Positions 38,596 to 48,115 of a stretch of 64,000 nucleotides of DNA are shown here, piece by piece (within the stretch, counting starts at the first letter, position 1; each line of letters opens with the position of its first letter). Origin of the DNA: Mycobacterium sp. DL (GTDB taxonomy: Bacteria; Actinomycetota; Actinomycetes; Mycobacteriales; Mycobacteriaceae). The DNA lies in assembly GCF_039729195.1 (NCBI RefSeq), contig NZ_CP155796.1, forward strand, positions 3,224,001-3,288,000, read 5' to 3'. The position numbers and the translations under genes are program-made. Below the pieces are notes generated by a model. That model did no database searches and was not told where the DNA came from. It saw nothing but the letters and a program-made list of their open reading frames with translations.

Positions 38596-38961
38596 TCACC
38601 GCTGCGCTGCACGCCATTTGTCCAGGACCCGCCGATCACGCTTGGTCGGCCTGCCCGCGCCCCGATCTCGTGCGGCCACCGGAACGGACGAGGTCGGTGG
38701 AGGCGCGGGGGTGCGATCCAGATAGCAGGTGACGGCATCGGCGGCGCCCACCCGCTTGTGGATCACCCGGACGACCTGGACGATCCGTGTCACCTCACCC
38801 ACCCGGGCACGCACCTCGTCGCCGGGGGAGACCGTCGTCGCCGGTTTCGCCGGGCGATCGTTGACCCGCACGTGACCACCCCGGCACGCGGATGCCGCGT
38901 CGGGCCTGGTTTTTGTCAGCCGTACCGCCCACAGCCACCGATCCACGCGGGTCGACTCCAT
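38596..38961 (-). CDS. S4-domain RNA-binding protein (Hsp15-like)
   Basis: The 121-residue protein has an N-terminal S4 domain: TRVDRWLWAVRLTKTR, ACRGGHVRVNDRPAKPATTVSPGDEV, and a basic C-terminus GRPTKRDRRVLDKWRAAQR. Hsp15-like proteins bind stalled 50S subunits. ATG 38961 is the start. It is divergent from the ArsR gene, whose promoter lies between 39021 and 39050. Confidence 0.88.
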   Translation of the reverse strand: MESTRVDRWLWAVRLTKTRPDAASACRGGHVRVNDRPAKPATTVSPGDEVRARVGEVTRIVQVVRVIHKRVGAADAVTCYLDRTPAPPPTSSVPVAARDRGAGRPTKRDRRVLDKWRAAQR

Positions 38962-39020
38962 GCACCCATCATGGACCGGCGGTCGGCCTCCCGACACTGG
39001 GTCCACCGCGGCCGGAATCC

Positions 39021-39050
39021 TTGACAGGCAAGTAGCCACTTGCCTAATGT
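39021..39050 (+). promoter_or_regulatory. arsR-type promoter with operator in the spacer
   Basis: TTGACA (39021-39026) and TAATGT (39045-39050) are 18 nt apart. The spacer is filled exactly by the inverted repeat GGCAAGT-AGCC-ACTTGCC (39027-39044). A dimeric repressor there would block RNA polymerase. The GTG of the ArsR gene is 7 nt after the -10, so the mRNA is probably leaderless. Confidence 0.8.
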
Positions 39051-39056
39051 CATCGC

Positions 39057-39431
39057 GTGGGAGACGTCTTCAAGGCCTTGGCCGATCCCACCCGTCGCAC
39101 CATCCTCGACGAACTGACCGAGCGCAGCGGGCAGACGCTGTTCGAGATCTGCGCGCGCCTGGCGACCAAACACGGCCTCGGGTCGTCGCGACAGGCGGTC
39201 TCGCAGCACCTCGATGTCCTCGAAGCCGCCGGCCTCGTCGAGACCCGCCGTGAGGGTCGATACAAATTCCACTACGTCAACACCGCGCCACTCGTGCCGA
39301 TCGTTCGGAGGTGGCTCAAAGATCCGGGGGAGAACCACCGTGAGAATCAATCTGACCAGTGTGTTCGTCGACAACCAGGACAGGGCGCTGCAGTTCTACA
39401 CGGAGGTACTGGGTTTCCTGCCGAAGCATGA
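39057..39431 (+). CDS. ArsR-family transcriptional repressor
   Basis: The 124-residue product has an ArsR/SmtB-type winged helix: VFKALADPTRRTILDELTER, SSRQAVSQHLDVLEAAGLVETRREGRYKFHYVN. No obvious metal-site cysteines are present (only one Cys in EICARL), so it may sense an organic ligand. It overlaps the VOC gene by 92 nt, in a different frame; its last 30 residues come from that overlap. It probably represses itself and the VOC gene through the operator at 39027-39044. Confidence 0.9.
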   Translation: MGDVFKALADPTRRTILDELTERSGQTLFEICARLATKHGLGSSRQAVSQHLDVLEAAGLVETRREGRYKFHYVNTAPLVPIVRRWLKDPGENHRENQSDQCVRRQPGQGAAVLHGGTGFPAEA

Positions 39432-39726
39432 CGTTCCGGTGGGTGAGCATCGGTGGATCACGGTGGTGTCGCCGGAGGATCCGGAGGGCACCGAACTCGT
39501 CCTCGAGCCCGACGAACACCCAGCCGCCAGACCCTTCAAGGAGGCTCTGGTGGCCGACGGGATTCCCGCCACCGCATTCACGGTCTCCGACGTCCATGCC
39601 GAGTACCAGCGACTGCGCGATCTCGGGGTGGCCTTCACCCAGGAGCCCACGGCAATGGGCCCGGTGTCCACCGCGGTTCTAGACGACACATGTGGCAATC
39701 TCATCCAGATCCAACAGGTCACGTAG
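39340..39726 (+). CDS. VOC-family (glyoxalase/bleomycin-resistance) protein
   Basis: The 128-residue product has a vicinal-oxygen-chelate fold in two betaalphabetabetabeta units: TSVFVDNQDRALQFYTEVLGF, HRWITVVSPEDPEGTELVLEP, FTVSDVHAEYQRLRDLGVAF and DDTCGNLIQI. It could be a glyoxalase, dioxygenase or drug-binding protein. The GTG at 39340 is the conserved start. The overlap with the ArsR gene suggests coupled translation and control by that repressor. Confidence 0.88.
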   Translation: MRINLTSVFVDNQDRALQFYTEVLGFLPKHDVPVGEHRWITVVSPEDPEGTELVLEPDEHPAARPFKEALVADGIPATAFTVSDVHAEYQRLRDLGVAFTQEPTAMGPVSTAVLDDTCGNLIQIQQVT

Positions 39727-40021
39727 GTCCCCGCGACCGGCACTCGCGTCATTCATCGTGCCTTACCTGCCACTTCGGCCAGATAAGACCTGCTTTTTGC
39801 CCCTAGACCTTGTATTCGTATGCTTTTTAGGTCATTCTATGTGACACCAAGCACAATGGAGCAGGTACAGGGAACGGCGTCACCCATCGTCGCCACGGAT
39901 ATATCAGCGCCGTTGTCGATCACATCGCGATCGAACGGGGGACTGATGAACCGTCAGAACCGCCTACTTCAGGGTCGTGAAACGTCCGGAACTGGCCGGG
40001 CACTGACAGTTTGGAGCCCTC

Positions 40022-41470
40022 GTGGAAGCAATTGATCCGGCATACGGGACCACCACCCTGCTCTTGATCGCCGCCGCGGCGGTCGCCGTGTTGCTGTTCC
40101 TCATCATCAAAGTGAACATGCACGCCTTTGTCGCGCTGGTGCTGGTGAGCGTGCTGACGGCACTGGCCGCCGGCATCCCCGTCGCCGACGTGCCCAGCGC
40201 CATATCCTTCGGCTTCTCGAACACGATCGGCTCTGTGGCGCTGTTGGTGGGCTTCGGTGTGATGATCGGCCGCCTCCTCGAACTCACCGGCGGCGCCCAG
40301 GTACTTGCCGACACACTGATCAGCAGATTCGGCGAGAAACGCGCACCCCTCGCGCTCGGCGTGGCCGCGCTGCTCTTCGGCTTCCCGATCTTCTTCGATG
40401 CCGGGCTTGTCGTGTTCCTGCCGATCATCATGACGGTCGCACGGCGCTTCGGCGGATCGCTGCTGCTGTACGGACTGCCGGCCGCCGGCGCCTTCGCGGC
40501 CATGCACGCGATCGTGCCGCCCCATCCCGGACCTGTCGCCGCAGCCGAAGCATTCGGCGCGAACATCGGGCTGACGCTGCTCATCGGCGTCCCGGTCGCG
40601 GTGCTGTCCTGGTACGTCGGCGTGCTGCTCGTCTCGCAGTACATCGGCCGGCGAGTGCACGTCGACGTCCCCGAGGCGTTGTTCGGTGAGATGAACGGTG
40701 GCCGCGAGATCACCCGTGCCGACGACTCCGCCACAGGGGGCACTACTGATCAGGACTCCGCAGCGGGAAGCACCCTGACCCGTTCGGCACCGGCGTTTTC
40801 GACCGTGCTCGGCGTGCTGCTGCTGCCGTTCGTGTTGATCTCGTTCAACACCGTGCTCAGCACGCTCACCACCGCCGGTGTCATCGCCGAAGGCGCGACG
40901 TGGGCGGAATACCTGATGCTGCTCGGAAACACCAGTGTCGCACTGCTCATCACGGTGATCGTGGCCACGCTCGTGCTGGGGCTGCGGGAGCACTCGATGG
41001 CCGACGTGAGCACCATCTTCGACAAGGCGCTCGGCCCGGTCTGCTCGGTCATCCTGATCACCGGCGCCGGCGGAATGTTCGGCGGGGTACTGCGTTTGAG
41101 CGGCATCGGCGGCGCACTGAGCGATTCCCTGTCAGGACTGGGCATGTCGCTGATCGTGCAGGCCTTCCTCATCGCCACGTTGCTTCGTGTCGCGCAGGGC
41201 TCCGCCACCGTGGCGATCACCACGACCGCGGGTCTGATCAGCGCCGCCGCTCTCGAGGCTGACCTCAGCAGCATTCAGCTCTCGCTGCTGGTGTTCGCGA
41301 TCGCCGCAGGCGCGACCGTCCTCTCCCACGTCAACGACTCGGGATTCTGGCTCGTCAGCCGCTTCTTCGGCATGGATGTGAAGACGACCCTGAAGACCTG
41401 GACGGTCATGGAGACCACGCTCGGTGTCACCGCGTTCCTCATCTCGCTGGCCTTGTGGATGGTGGTGTGA
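40022..41470 (+). CDS. GntP-family gluconate permease
   Basis: The 482-residue protein has about 12-14 membrane helices and GntP motifs: IKVNMHAFVALVLVS, GFGVMIGRLLELTGGAQ, FGFPIFFDAGLVVFLPI, AIVPPHPGPVAAAEAFGA, RVAQGSATVAITTTAG and HVNDSGFWLVSRFFGM. Family members import gluconate or related sugar acids by proton symport. The start is GTG 40022. The 295 nt upstream contain no recognised gene and probably hold its promoter. Confidence 0.94.
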   Translation: MEAIDPAYGTTTLLLIAAAAVAVLLFLIIKVNMHAFVALVLVSVLTALAAGIPVADVPSAISFGFSNTIGSVALLVGFGVMIGRLLELTGGAQVLADTLISRFGEKRAPLALGVAALLFGFPIFFDAGLVVFLPIIMTVARRFGGSLLLYGLPAAGAFAAMHAIVPPHPGPVAAAEAFGANIGLTLLIGVPVAVLSWYVGVLLVSQYIGRRVHVDVPEALFGEMNGGREITRADDSATGGTTDQDSAAGSTLTRSAPAFSTVLGVLLLPFVLISFNTVLSTLTTAGVIAEGATWAEYLMLLGNTSVALLITVIVATLVLGLREHSMADVSTIFDKALGPVCSVILITGAGGMFGGVLRLSGIGGALSDSLSGLGMSLIVQAFLIATLLRVAQGSATVAITTTAGLISAAALEADLSSIQLSLLVFAIAAGATVLSHVNDSGFWLVSRFFGMDVKTTLKTWTVMETTLGVTAFLISLALWMVV

Positions 41471-41474
41471 CCGG

Positions 41475-42217
41475 TCAGTCGGTGGTGTGCGCGGCGGCTG
41501 ACGTCACAGCGTCGACCGTGAAAGCGGCGGCCTGGTCGGCCATCCCGTTGTCCTTGTAGGCGCTGTGGGCGGCACGGTCGAAGCCACCAGGAAGCAGACC
41601 GGGTCCCCGGGAGCACACAACTGAATCGTCTTGGCCGAGTAGAGCTGTCCCACCGTGACCGGTGGCGCGTTGTGGTCGACCAGATTCAGGAACCAGTTGT
41701 CGGGAGTACCGAACAGCGCCACCGCCGCGACGTGGGGGGCGATCGACGGCGGCAACGGCCCGAGTCCGGCAGGCAGCGCGAGACCGGGGGGAACTGCGTC
41801 GAACGTGGTGTAGGCGGCCACCGCAGCACCCTGCGAGTAGCCGCCCAGCACGATCTTGGTGTCCGGGCAGGACGCCGCGATCGACTCGATCTTGTTGCCC
41901 GCGTCCACGATCCCGCCGGTGGCGGCTTGAAAGTCCAGCGACGCGGGATACTCGACCGGATCGACGGCGACGGGGTCGCCTTCCAGACGGGTGTTGAGCG
42001 CGTCGACGAAGGCCTGCCCCGTCGCGCCGATACCGGGTGCCTCATTGGTGCCGCGCGCGAACACCACTGCGACAGGTGAGCACGACGGGTCAGGGGCGGC
42101 CGAGGCCACCCCCGCCGCCTGCGGTCCCAGCACCGCAGCGGCACAAACGACCGTGGCGGCGATACGACCTGGCAGCCGCGATCGGTGGGTACTCTGCATC
42201 GTGGTGCTGGCGTCCAT
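41475..42217 (-). pseudogene. Cutinase-family esterase, frameshifted near the 3' end
   Basis: The frame starting at ATG 42217 has a signal peptide (to about residue 40) and a cutinase fold: VAVVFARGTNEAPG, nucleophile Ser in VLGGYSQGAAVAAY, and the Asp in CAPGDPVCF. After this, near 41588-41591, the expected sequence continues in another frame (PGGFDRAAHSAYKDNGMADQ) and ends at 41475. One C seems lost from a C run. The frameshift removes the catalytic His (AHSAY) and gives an unrelated tail ending at 41504. It may be a real mutation or a sequencing error. Confidence 0.8.
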
Positions 42218-42420
42218 GGTCGTGTGCTCCTGAGCGAAGAGGGATGAGCGGGTGCCATCAGAATCCCGTGGCCGGCGCCGCATCACATCGACGCTGGCGG
42301 CCAATGACATGTACCGGCTAGCAGGTAGGGCTCAGAGGCGATGATCGAGGCGGTGATTGGCGTCGAACGACGACGATCATCGACTGTAGGCTCGGTTGAC
42401 CGGATGGCGGAACTGGGGGT

Positions 42421-43683
42421 GTGGCAGTGGCGTCAGGTGATCAACCCGCAGAGGACGTTCAGTGGTCGCGTTCGCTGTTGGATCGACTGCCCAGCCTTAT
42501 CGGTTACTGGGATCGCGAACAGCGCAACGTATTCGCCAACGACGCCTACATCGAGTACTGGGGAACGACCCCTGAGCAAGTCGCGGGCCGCCACATGCGC
42601 GACGTTCTCGGCGAGGACATCTACGAACTCAACGTCTCCTACATTCGTGCCGCCTTAGCGGGTCGGGAGCAGTCGTTCAGCCGAACCCTGATCGACAGCA
42701 AGGGGGCGACACGTCATGCGCAGGTGACCTACATTCCGAACTCGGTCAACGGTCGTATCGACGGCTTCTACGCCGTGGTCACCGATGTGACAGCACGGGT
42801 CGAAGCAGAGCAGACCGGCGCCGAGGCCCTCCGCAGGTTCGAGGCCATGGTGGCCAATGCGCCTTTCGGCAAGGCCATGCTTGACACCAATGGTGTTCTA
42901 TTGCATGTCAATCCGGCCTTGTGCACAGCACTCGGCCACCCAGCCGAGCATGTGGTCGGGGAGAATTACCGCCGGCTGGTCCATCCCGACGACATCTGTG
43001 AGTCGGAGGCCGACTTCGAGCTGTTGGTCAGCGGCGCGCAGACGAAGGTGTCCGCGGAGCGCCGGTACATGCGCGTCGACGGATCCTTCGTCTGGATGCT
43101 CTGCACCGCCGTACTCGTCCGCGGGGCGGGCGGCGCAGAGGACATGGTGGTCGCGCAGTACGACGACATCACCACCCGCCGGCACACCGCGGCCGAACTC
43201 GCCCGCATGGCGATCACCGATCCACTCACCGGCCTGCACAACCGTCGCGCCTTCGATGACTGGATCAGCAGACAACGCGGCAGCCGCCCCACGGGGTCGA
43301 TCGGGATCATCTACGTCGACCTCGACGAATTCAAGATCATCAACGACACCCACGGACATGCGACCGGTGATGCCATCCTCGCCGAAGCCGCGCGGAGCCT
43401 GAGCCGCGTCGTCGACGCACCGAGCACGACCTATCGCCTCGGTGGTGACGAGTTCATCGTGCTCGTGCCGGATCCCGATGCGTCCAATCTCGCCGAACTG
43501 GCGGAGACCATCACCCGCGCACTGACGGGTCGCTACGGCGACTCGGTGCAGGTGTCGCTGACCGCGTCCGTCGGATGGACCCACGGGCCGATGAACGACT
43601 TCGACGAACTGCTTCGCGGAGCCGACGCCAAGATGTATCACCGCAAGAGCCTACGAACACAGCACCGCCAGTCGATCCCGTGA
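42421..43683 (+). CDS. PAS-PAS-GGDEF diguanylate cyclase
   Basis: The 420-residue cytoplasmic protein has two PAS domains (about 20-130 with GYWDREQRNVFANDAYIEYWG, and 140-260 with FGKAMLDTNGVLLHVNPAL and a PAC end VAQYDDITTRRH), then a GGDEF domain from 265 (DPLTGLHNRRAFDDWI, YVDLDEFKIINDTHGHATGD) with an intact RLGGDEFIVL site. It should make c-di-GMP. The first start is GTG 42421; GTG 42427 is possible. No EAL domain is present. Confidence 0.93.
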   Translation: MAVASGDQPAEDVQWSRSLLDRLPSLIGYWDREQRNVFANDAYIEYWGTTPEQVAGRHMRDVLGEDIYELNVSYIRAALAGREQSFSRTLIDSKGATRHAQVTYIPNSVNGRIDGFYAVVTDVTARVEAEQTGAEALRRFEAMVANAPFGKAMLDTNGVLLHVNPALCTALGHPAEHVVGENYRRLVHPDDICESEADFELLVSGAQTKVSAERRYMRVDGSFVWMLCTAVLVRGAGGAEDMVVAQYDDITTRRHTAAELARMAITDPLTGLHNRRAFDDWISRQRGSRPTGSIGIIYVDLDEFKIINDTHGHATGDAILAEAARSLSRVVDAPSTTYRLGGDEFIVLVPDPDASNLAELAETITRALTGRYGDSVQVSLTASVGWTHGPMNDFDELLRGADAKMYHRKSLRTQHRQSIP

Positions 43684-43736
43684 CCGCGGGCGCTTTCAGC
43701 GCTGTGCCACAATCCATTTCACGCCGACTTGCGGTG

Positions 43737-44561
43737 TCACGCCCCCTCGGCTTCGGCGTCGCTGCGCTCTTCCTGCAGACGATCTTTCGAGCGCACCAGG
43801 CGCAGGAGTGTCACCAGGATCAACCCGCCGGCGATGTTGCCCGCCAGGGTGTAGCCGAACCAACCCAGCCAATCGACATATCCGAACGGCGCGTCACCGG
43901 TGAACAACGCGCCGAAGATCAACAGCGAGTCCAGGATCGAATGGAACATCTGCAGCCCGGCGAGCAGGAACGCTCCGGCTACGGCTGCGGCGATCTTGCC
44001 GGGCACGGAGTCGGTGCCGTGCTGCATGCGGGTCATCAGCGTGATCACCATGCCGCCGAGCAGTGCCAGCGACATCGTTTCCACTGACACAGGGGCTGCG
44101 GCGAAGTGTGATGCCGACTCGACGGTCTGCTCGCGCAGCTTCGGGAAGGCCCCCATGATCAGCCACATGATGACCCAGCCGCCCGCGAGGTTGGCGGCGA
44201 GGGTGCCGCTCCACAGCTTGAGCAGCTGGCCGAAGCTGGCTCGCTTGGCGGCCACCGCGGTCACCGGCACCAGAAAGCCTTCGGTGAACAATTCGCTGCG
44301 GCCCAGAAGGAGCGCGAGGAAGCCGATCGAGAACGCCAAGCCGGCAAGCAGTTGATTGCCGGTGGCATGCAGCACGGAGAGGTAGGCGAGCACGCCCATC
44401 GCCACCTCGGTACCGCCGAAGAAGCCGGTGACAAGCACCTCGTGCCAGCTCCGGTGCAGACGTTGGGCGCCCTCGGTGACGGTCCTGTTGAAGGTCTCCT
44501 CGAGCTCGTCTTCGATCGGGCTGTCGGACTCGCCGAGTTGGCGCTGACTGGTCTTGCTCAC
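43737..44561 (-). CDS. Formate/nitrite transporter (FNT) family protein
   Basis: The 274-residue protein has a hydrophilic N-terminus (about 1-40) and six membrane helices, with FFGGTEVAMGVLAYL, LLLGRSELFTEGFLVPVTA, LAGGWVIMWLIMG and GYTLAGNIAGG. It resembles the YfdC-like branch of FNT channels, which move small monocarboxylates or similar anions. It is monocistronic. Confidence 0.88.
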   Translation of the reverse strand: MSKTSQRQLGESDSPIEDELEETFNRTVTEGAQRLHRSWHEVLVTGFFGGTEVAMGVLAYLSVLHATGNQLLAGLAFSIGFLALLLGRSELFTEGFLVPVTAVAAKRASFGQLLKLWSGTLAANLAGGWVIMWLIMGAFPKLREQTVESASHFAAAPVSVETMSLALLGGMVITLMTRMQHGTDSVPGKIAAAVAGAFLLAGLQMFHSILDSLLIFGALFTGDAPFGYVDWLGWFGYTLAGNIAGGLILVTLLRLVRSKDRLQEERSDAEAEGA

Positions 44562-44700
44562 GTCGAATCCTCAACTGCCGACAACGGGTGGACCTGGGGG
44601 AGTACCCGCCCTCCGTCAGTCGAAGCCGATGCCACCTGCGTGATTGATCTCGCACGGCGCCGCTGTGTGAAATGCAGGAGATCTCAGCGGGCAGCTGGTG

Positions 44701-45360
44701 TCAGGTCGAAGCGTCGAGAATCTTGATCGCAAAAACGAGGGTGTCGCCCTGTTCGATGCCCGCACTGGGCTGACCCTCGGCGTAGCCGTCGGCGGAGGTC
44801 ATCGCCACGGCGACCTCGGACCCCACCGTCTGTCCCGCAATGGCTTTCTGGAATCCCGCGATGACCCCGTCTAACGGGAAGTCGATCGGGGCGCCTTGGT
44901 CGTAGGTGCTGTCGAAGACTGTGCCGTCACGTCCGTTGACGCCCATGTAGCAGACCAGAACCGTGGCGTTGTCCGCGACGACCGGCCCGTCACCGGCCTG
45001 CAACGTGTGCACCTCGGTGGCGGTCACGCTGAAGGGGGCCTCCACGTCGACCCGCGGCGAGGCGGTGTCGGTGGGTCCGGTGACCGACACGCTGCCGGTA
45101 GCGCCGGGCAGCGTCCATTCCGCTGCGCCCTCGGTGGAAGGCCTTTCGGTCGGGCACGGGCTGGGCGCGGCGGGCGCGGTCGGCGCCATGTCGCTTTCGG
45201 GAGGGAAGAATTCGAGGGCCTCGGATGACGACGTGGCGCCGTCGGATGCAGCCTCGGTGTCGGTGTCCGAGCCGCAGGCCGAAACGGCCAGGACGACGGA
45301 GGCGGCACAGGCCACCAGAGTCAAGGGAGCACGTACGCGAGAAGATGCCACGCTCGCCAC
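44701..45360 (-). CDS. FKBP-type peptidyl-prolyl isomerase lipoprotein
   Basis: From GTG 45360 the 219-residue product has a lipoprotein signal with lipobox VSAC (about residue 29), an Asp/Ser/Pro linker, and a C-terminal FKBP domain: VLVCYMGVNGRDGTVFDSTY, IDFPLDGVIAGFQKAIAGQTVGSEV and VFAIKILDAS. It is probably an envelope-anchored folding catalyst. GTG 45351 is an alternative start. Confidence 0.87.
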   Translation of the reverse strand: MASVASSRVRAPLTLVACAASVVLAVSACGSDTDTEAASDGATSSSEALEFFPPESDMAPTAPAAPSPCPTERPSTEGAAEWTLPGATGSVSVTGPTDTASPRVDVEAPFSVTATEVHTLQAGDGPVVADNATVLVCYMGVNGRDGTVFDSTYDQGAPIDFPLDGVIAGFQKAIAGQTVGSEVAVAMTSADGYAEGQPSAGIEQGDTLVFAIKILDAST

Positions 45361-45388
45361 GCTACAGTGACCGCAGCCCCCTTCGAGC

Positions 45389-46255
45389 TCAGCCCACCTC
45401 GAGCGGCACTGCCATCTCCCGACCACCGCCTCGCGCCGCGCCGATGCCGGCCGCCACCACCGCCGCGATGCCGAGTATGCCGGCGATCCCCGGAGCCTGA
45501 TCGAGCAGCAGGAAACCGACAAGGAGCGCGAAGGCGGGCTCCAGGCTCATCAGCGTGCCGAACGCCGCGGTGGTCAACCTGCGTAATGCCAAGAGCTCCA
45601 ACACATATGGCACCACAGGCAGCAGGATCGCCATCCCCAGGCCGAAGAGCAGCACCTGGGGAGTGATCCGCTCGAACACCGCCGTGCTCACGAAGAAGCT
45701 GGAGACCACACCCGCGATCGGCATCGACACCGCAAGCCCGTTGACTCCCGCCACCTCATCCCCAACGCGCTGCGTGAGCAGTATGTAGACAGCCCAGCAG
45801 ATTCCGGCTGATACCGCCAGAAACGCGCCCTTGGGATCGATGCCGCCGCTGAACGGCTGACTCAACAACACCACGCCGAGCGCCGCGAGCCCCGGCCACA
45901 AGAACCGGCGAGGCCCTTTGCCGTGCAGCACCGCGATGGCCAGCGGACCCAAGAACTCCAGTGCCGTGGCGGTACCGAGAGCAAGACGGTCCAGCGAAGC
46001 CATGAACAGCAGCGAGATCGCCGCCGTGACGCATCCCAGGGCCACGCACATGCCGAAGGTCTGCCAGGTGAATGCCGAGGGCCGCGGCCGCACCACCACG
46101 AGGAGCAGTGCTCCCGCCCAGGCCAGTCGAAGCCATGCTGTGCCATCGGATCCGATCTGGTCGATGAGGCCGATGGCCACGACCATGCCCATCTGGACTG
46201 ACACCTGCGCGGCGATGGCCATCGTGACGCCCCCGCGCGCCTGCTCTGCACTCAC
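45389..46255 (-). CDS. EamA/DMT-family transporter (RhtA-like)
   Basis: The 288-residue protein has ten membrane helices in two EamA repeats (about 10-135 and 145-280) with ATALEFLGPLAIAVLHGKGPR and GTLMSLEPAFALLVGFLLL. RhtA-type exporters remove amino acids such as homoserine and threonine. It lies 28 nt upstream of the FKBP gene on the same strand, possibly co-transcribed. Confidence 0.88.
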   Translation of the reverse strand: MSAEQARGGVTMAIAAQVSVQMGMVVAIGLIDQIGSDGTAWLRLAWAGALLLVVVRPRPSAFTWQTFGMCVALGCVTAAISLLFMASLDRLALGTATALEFLGPLAIAVLHGKGPRRFLWPGLAALGVVLLSQPFSGGIDPKGAFLAVSAGICWAVYILLTQRVGDEVAGVNGLAVSMPIAGVVSSFFVSTAVFERITPQVLLFGLGMAILLPVVPYVLELLALRRLTTAAFGTLMSLEPAFALLVGFLLLDQAPGIAGILGIAAVVAAGIGAARGGGREMAVPLEVG

Positions 46256-46329
46256 TCGTGCATTTGACGGGATGGTGGCCGGTCATGTCTGCCGAATGGC
46301 ACGGAATGACACCAGAGCGCCGCCGACAC

Positions 46330-47304
46330 CTATTGATTCAGTGTGCTTTCGGGCGTGAACCCATAGGCCTTGTAGTAGGCGGATCGGAATCGGCGAAGAT
46401 TCCAGAAGCCCCACTCGTTGGCGATTTCGGCCACGGTGCACTCGTCGGGAGCGGCCTTCGAAAGATCCTGGTGCACGTAGGTCAACCGCACTCGTTGGAG
46501 GTGACGCGTGGCGGTGCAGTCCCGGTGTCTGCGGAACGCGGTCTCCAACGCCCGCGTGGAGATGCGCGCCGCCTGCGCGATGTCGGCCGGCGAAATGTCT
46601 CTGTGGGCGTTGTCCTCGATGAACGCCGTGGCTCGGCGAAGCGCTTCGTGATTGTCGACGTCGCCGCCCGGCGACGGCGCAGCAACCGTCGTGTGAGGGA
46701 ACGCCGCGAGCATGCTGGAGGCCAGATACCGGGTGACGCCGCTGTAGACGAGAGGTTGTTGAGCGGCGAAGAGGTTGCCCAGCAGGCCGTGGCGGATGTG
46801 GTCGATCACATCGACCAGATGCTGGTTGGCCGCCGGGGACACCGGTGTGGAACTGCTCAATCGAACGGGCTCGCCGTCGGAGTCGTCACCGGCGACCTCC
46901 GCCAGCGCACGACGCGGCACGTTGAGCATGTGGTAGCGCGCTTGTTGCAGCCGTCCCCGCAGGGGGCGGCCCTCGACGGCACCGAACGCAACGACTGCGC
47001 CGGTTCCGTGACGTCGTGCGGGGTCGCGAAGCGGAGTCTCCTCGAGCACACCGGAGTGCACCCGGCACAACAGAATGTGTTCGGGTGCCTCCATCTGGTA
47101 GCTCATGTCGTAGCTGTACTCCGCGTCGTCGACGTTGAGCGCTCCGATATTGCTCCGCCATACACGCGTGCGGGTGGGCGCATTGGCATCCGACTTCTGG
47201 ATGCGGATCGCCCCGAAGGCGGCACCGATCTGCTCTTCGACCTGCCCGACTTCATCCGCATCGATCAAAAAGCCACCGGCCAGGGGCTTCGGCGTGTCCT
47301 GCAT
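46330..47304 (-). CDS. AraC-family transcriptional regulator
   Basis: The 324-residue protein has an N-terminal sensing region (AraC-binding-like, 1-215) and a C-terminal double helix-turn-helix: DISPADIAQAARISTRALETAFRRH and CTVAEIANEWGFWNLRRFRSAYYKAYGFTP. The signal is unknown. It is transcribed towards the EamA gene, 75 nt away, and away from the SRPBCC gene. Confidence 0.9.
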   Translation of the reverse strand: MQDTPKPLAGGFLIDADEVGQVEEQIGAAFGAIRIQKSDANAPTRTRVWRSNIGALNVDDAEYSYDMSYQMEAPEHILLCRVHSGVLEETPLRDPARRHGTGAVVAFGAVEGRPLRGRLQQARYHMLNVPRRALAEVAGDDSDGEPVRLSSSTPVSPAANQHLVDVIDHIRHGLLGNLFAAQQPLVYSGVTRYLASSMLAAFPHTTVAAPSPGGDVDNHEALRRATAFIEDNAHRDISPADIAQAARISTRALETAFRRHRDCTATRHLQRVRLTYVHQDLSKAAPDECTVAEIANEWGFWNLRRFRSAYYKAYGFTPESTLNQ

Positions 47305-47606
47305 GAGTCACCTACCGGGTTGAACTGCCTGCCAGGGAGCCACTCTACGACCACAGACGCAGGAAGCCGGCAACTACCGCGACATCCCCGGCGCGTCCGC
47401 GCCGCCGATCAAGATCTCTGCTAGACAGCCGATGACGGCACTCGTCTCACAAATGACCCGCAGCACGAGCAACCACGTAGCGCAGTCACCCCGGACGGCG
47501 CCCGGGAACAGGCGGTGACGGTCAGTAATCCCAGGTGGCGACGACCCATGGGTCGAGACTCCGCGCTTTGGTTTAACACCCTCGTCATGTGGGGCACTGT
47601 GAGGGG

Positions 47607-48071
47607 ATGAGCGACAACACAAAGATCACTGTCGAACGAACCATCGACGCGCCAGTCGACGCGGTATTTGAGATCCTCTCCAATCCCCAGCGGCACCAGG
47701 AGCTTGACGGCTCCGGATTCATCCGCAGCGTCGACCACGCCGATCGCATCCAGAAGGTGGGGGAGGTGTTCACGATGAACATGCAGGGTGAACACATGGG
47801 TGGCGAGTACAAGACCGACAACCACGTGTCCGGGTTTGCAAAGGACAAGCTGCTCGCCTGGAAGACCGCGCCCGCAGGCACTGAGCCTCCCGGATGGGAG
47901 TGGCTGTGGGAGTTGGAATCTCAGGGACCCAACGAGACGTTGGTCCGCCACACCTACGATTGGTCGAAGGTCACCGACAAGAAGCTGCTCGAGAAGGTGA
48001 AGTTTCCTCTGGTCAGCAAGGATGAGTTGTCCGATACCCTCGCGCGCCTGGCGACCGCGACTTCTGCCTGA
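47607..48071 (+). CDS. SRPBCC (polyketide cyclase/START-like) protein
   Basis: The 154-residue product has a START-like fold: ITVERTIDAPVDAVFEILSNPQRHQELDGSG, VGEVFTMNMQGEHMGGEY and TLVRHTYDWSKVTDKKLL. Such proteins bind hydrophobic ligands in a large cavity. ATG 47607 is chosen because it begins directly before the conserved first strand; GGGG lies just upstream. Confidence 0.87.
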   Translation: MSDNTKITVERTIDAPVDAVFEILSNPQRHQELDGSGFIRSVDHADRIQKVGEVFTMNMQGEHMGGEYKTDNHVSGFAKDKLLAWKTAPAGTEPPGWEWLWELESQGPNETLVRHTYDWSKVTDKKLLEKVKFPLVSKDELSDTLARLATATSA

Positions 48072-48115
48072 CGTACTCATTGTCGGAGCGCGGTCGCGCG
48101 CAGGGCCCAGCGCCC

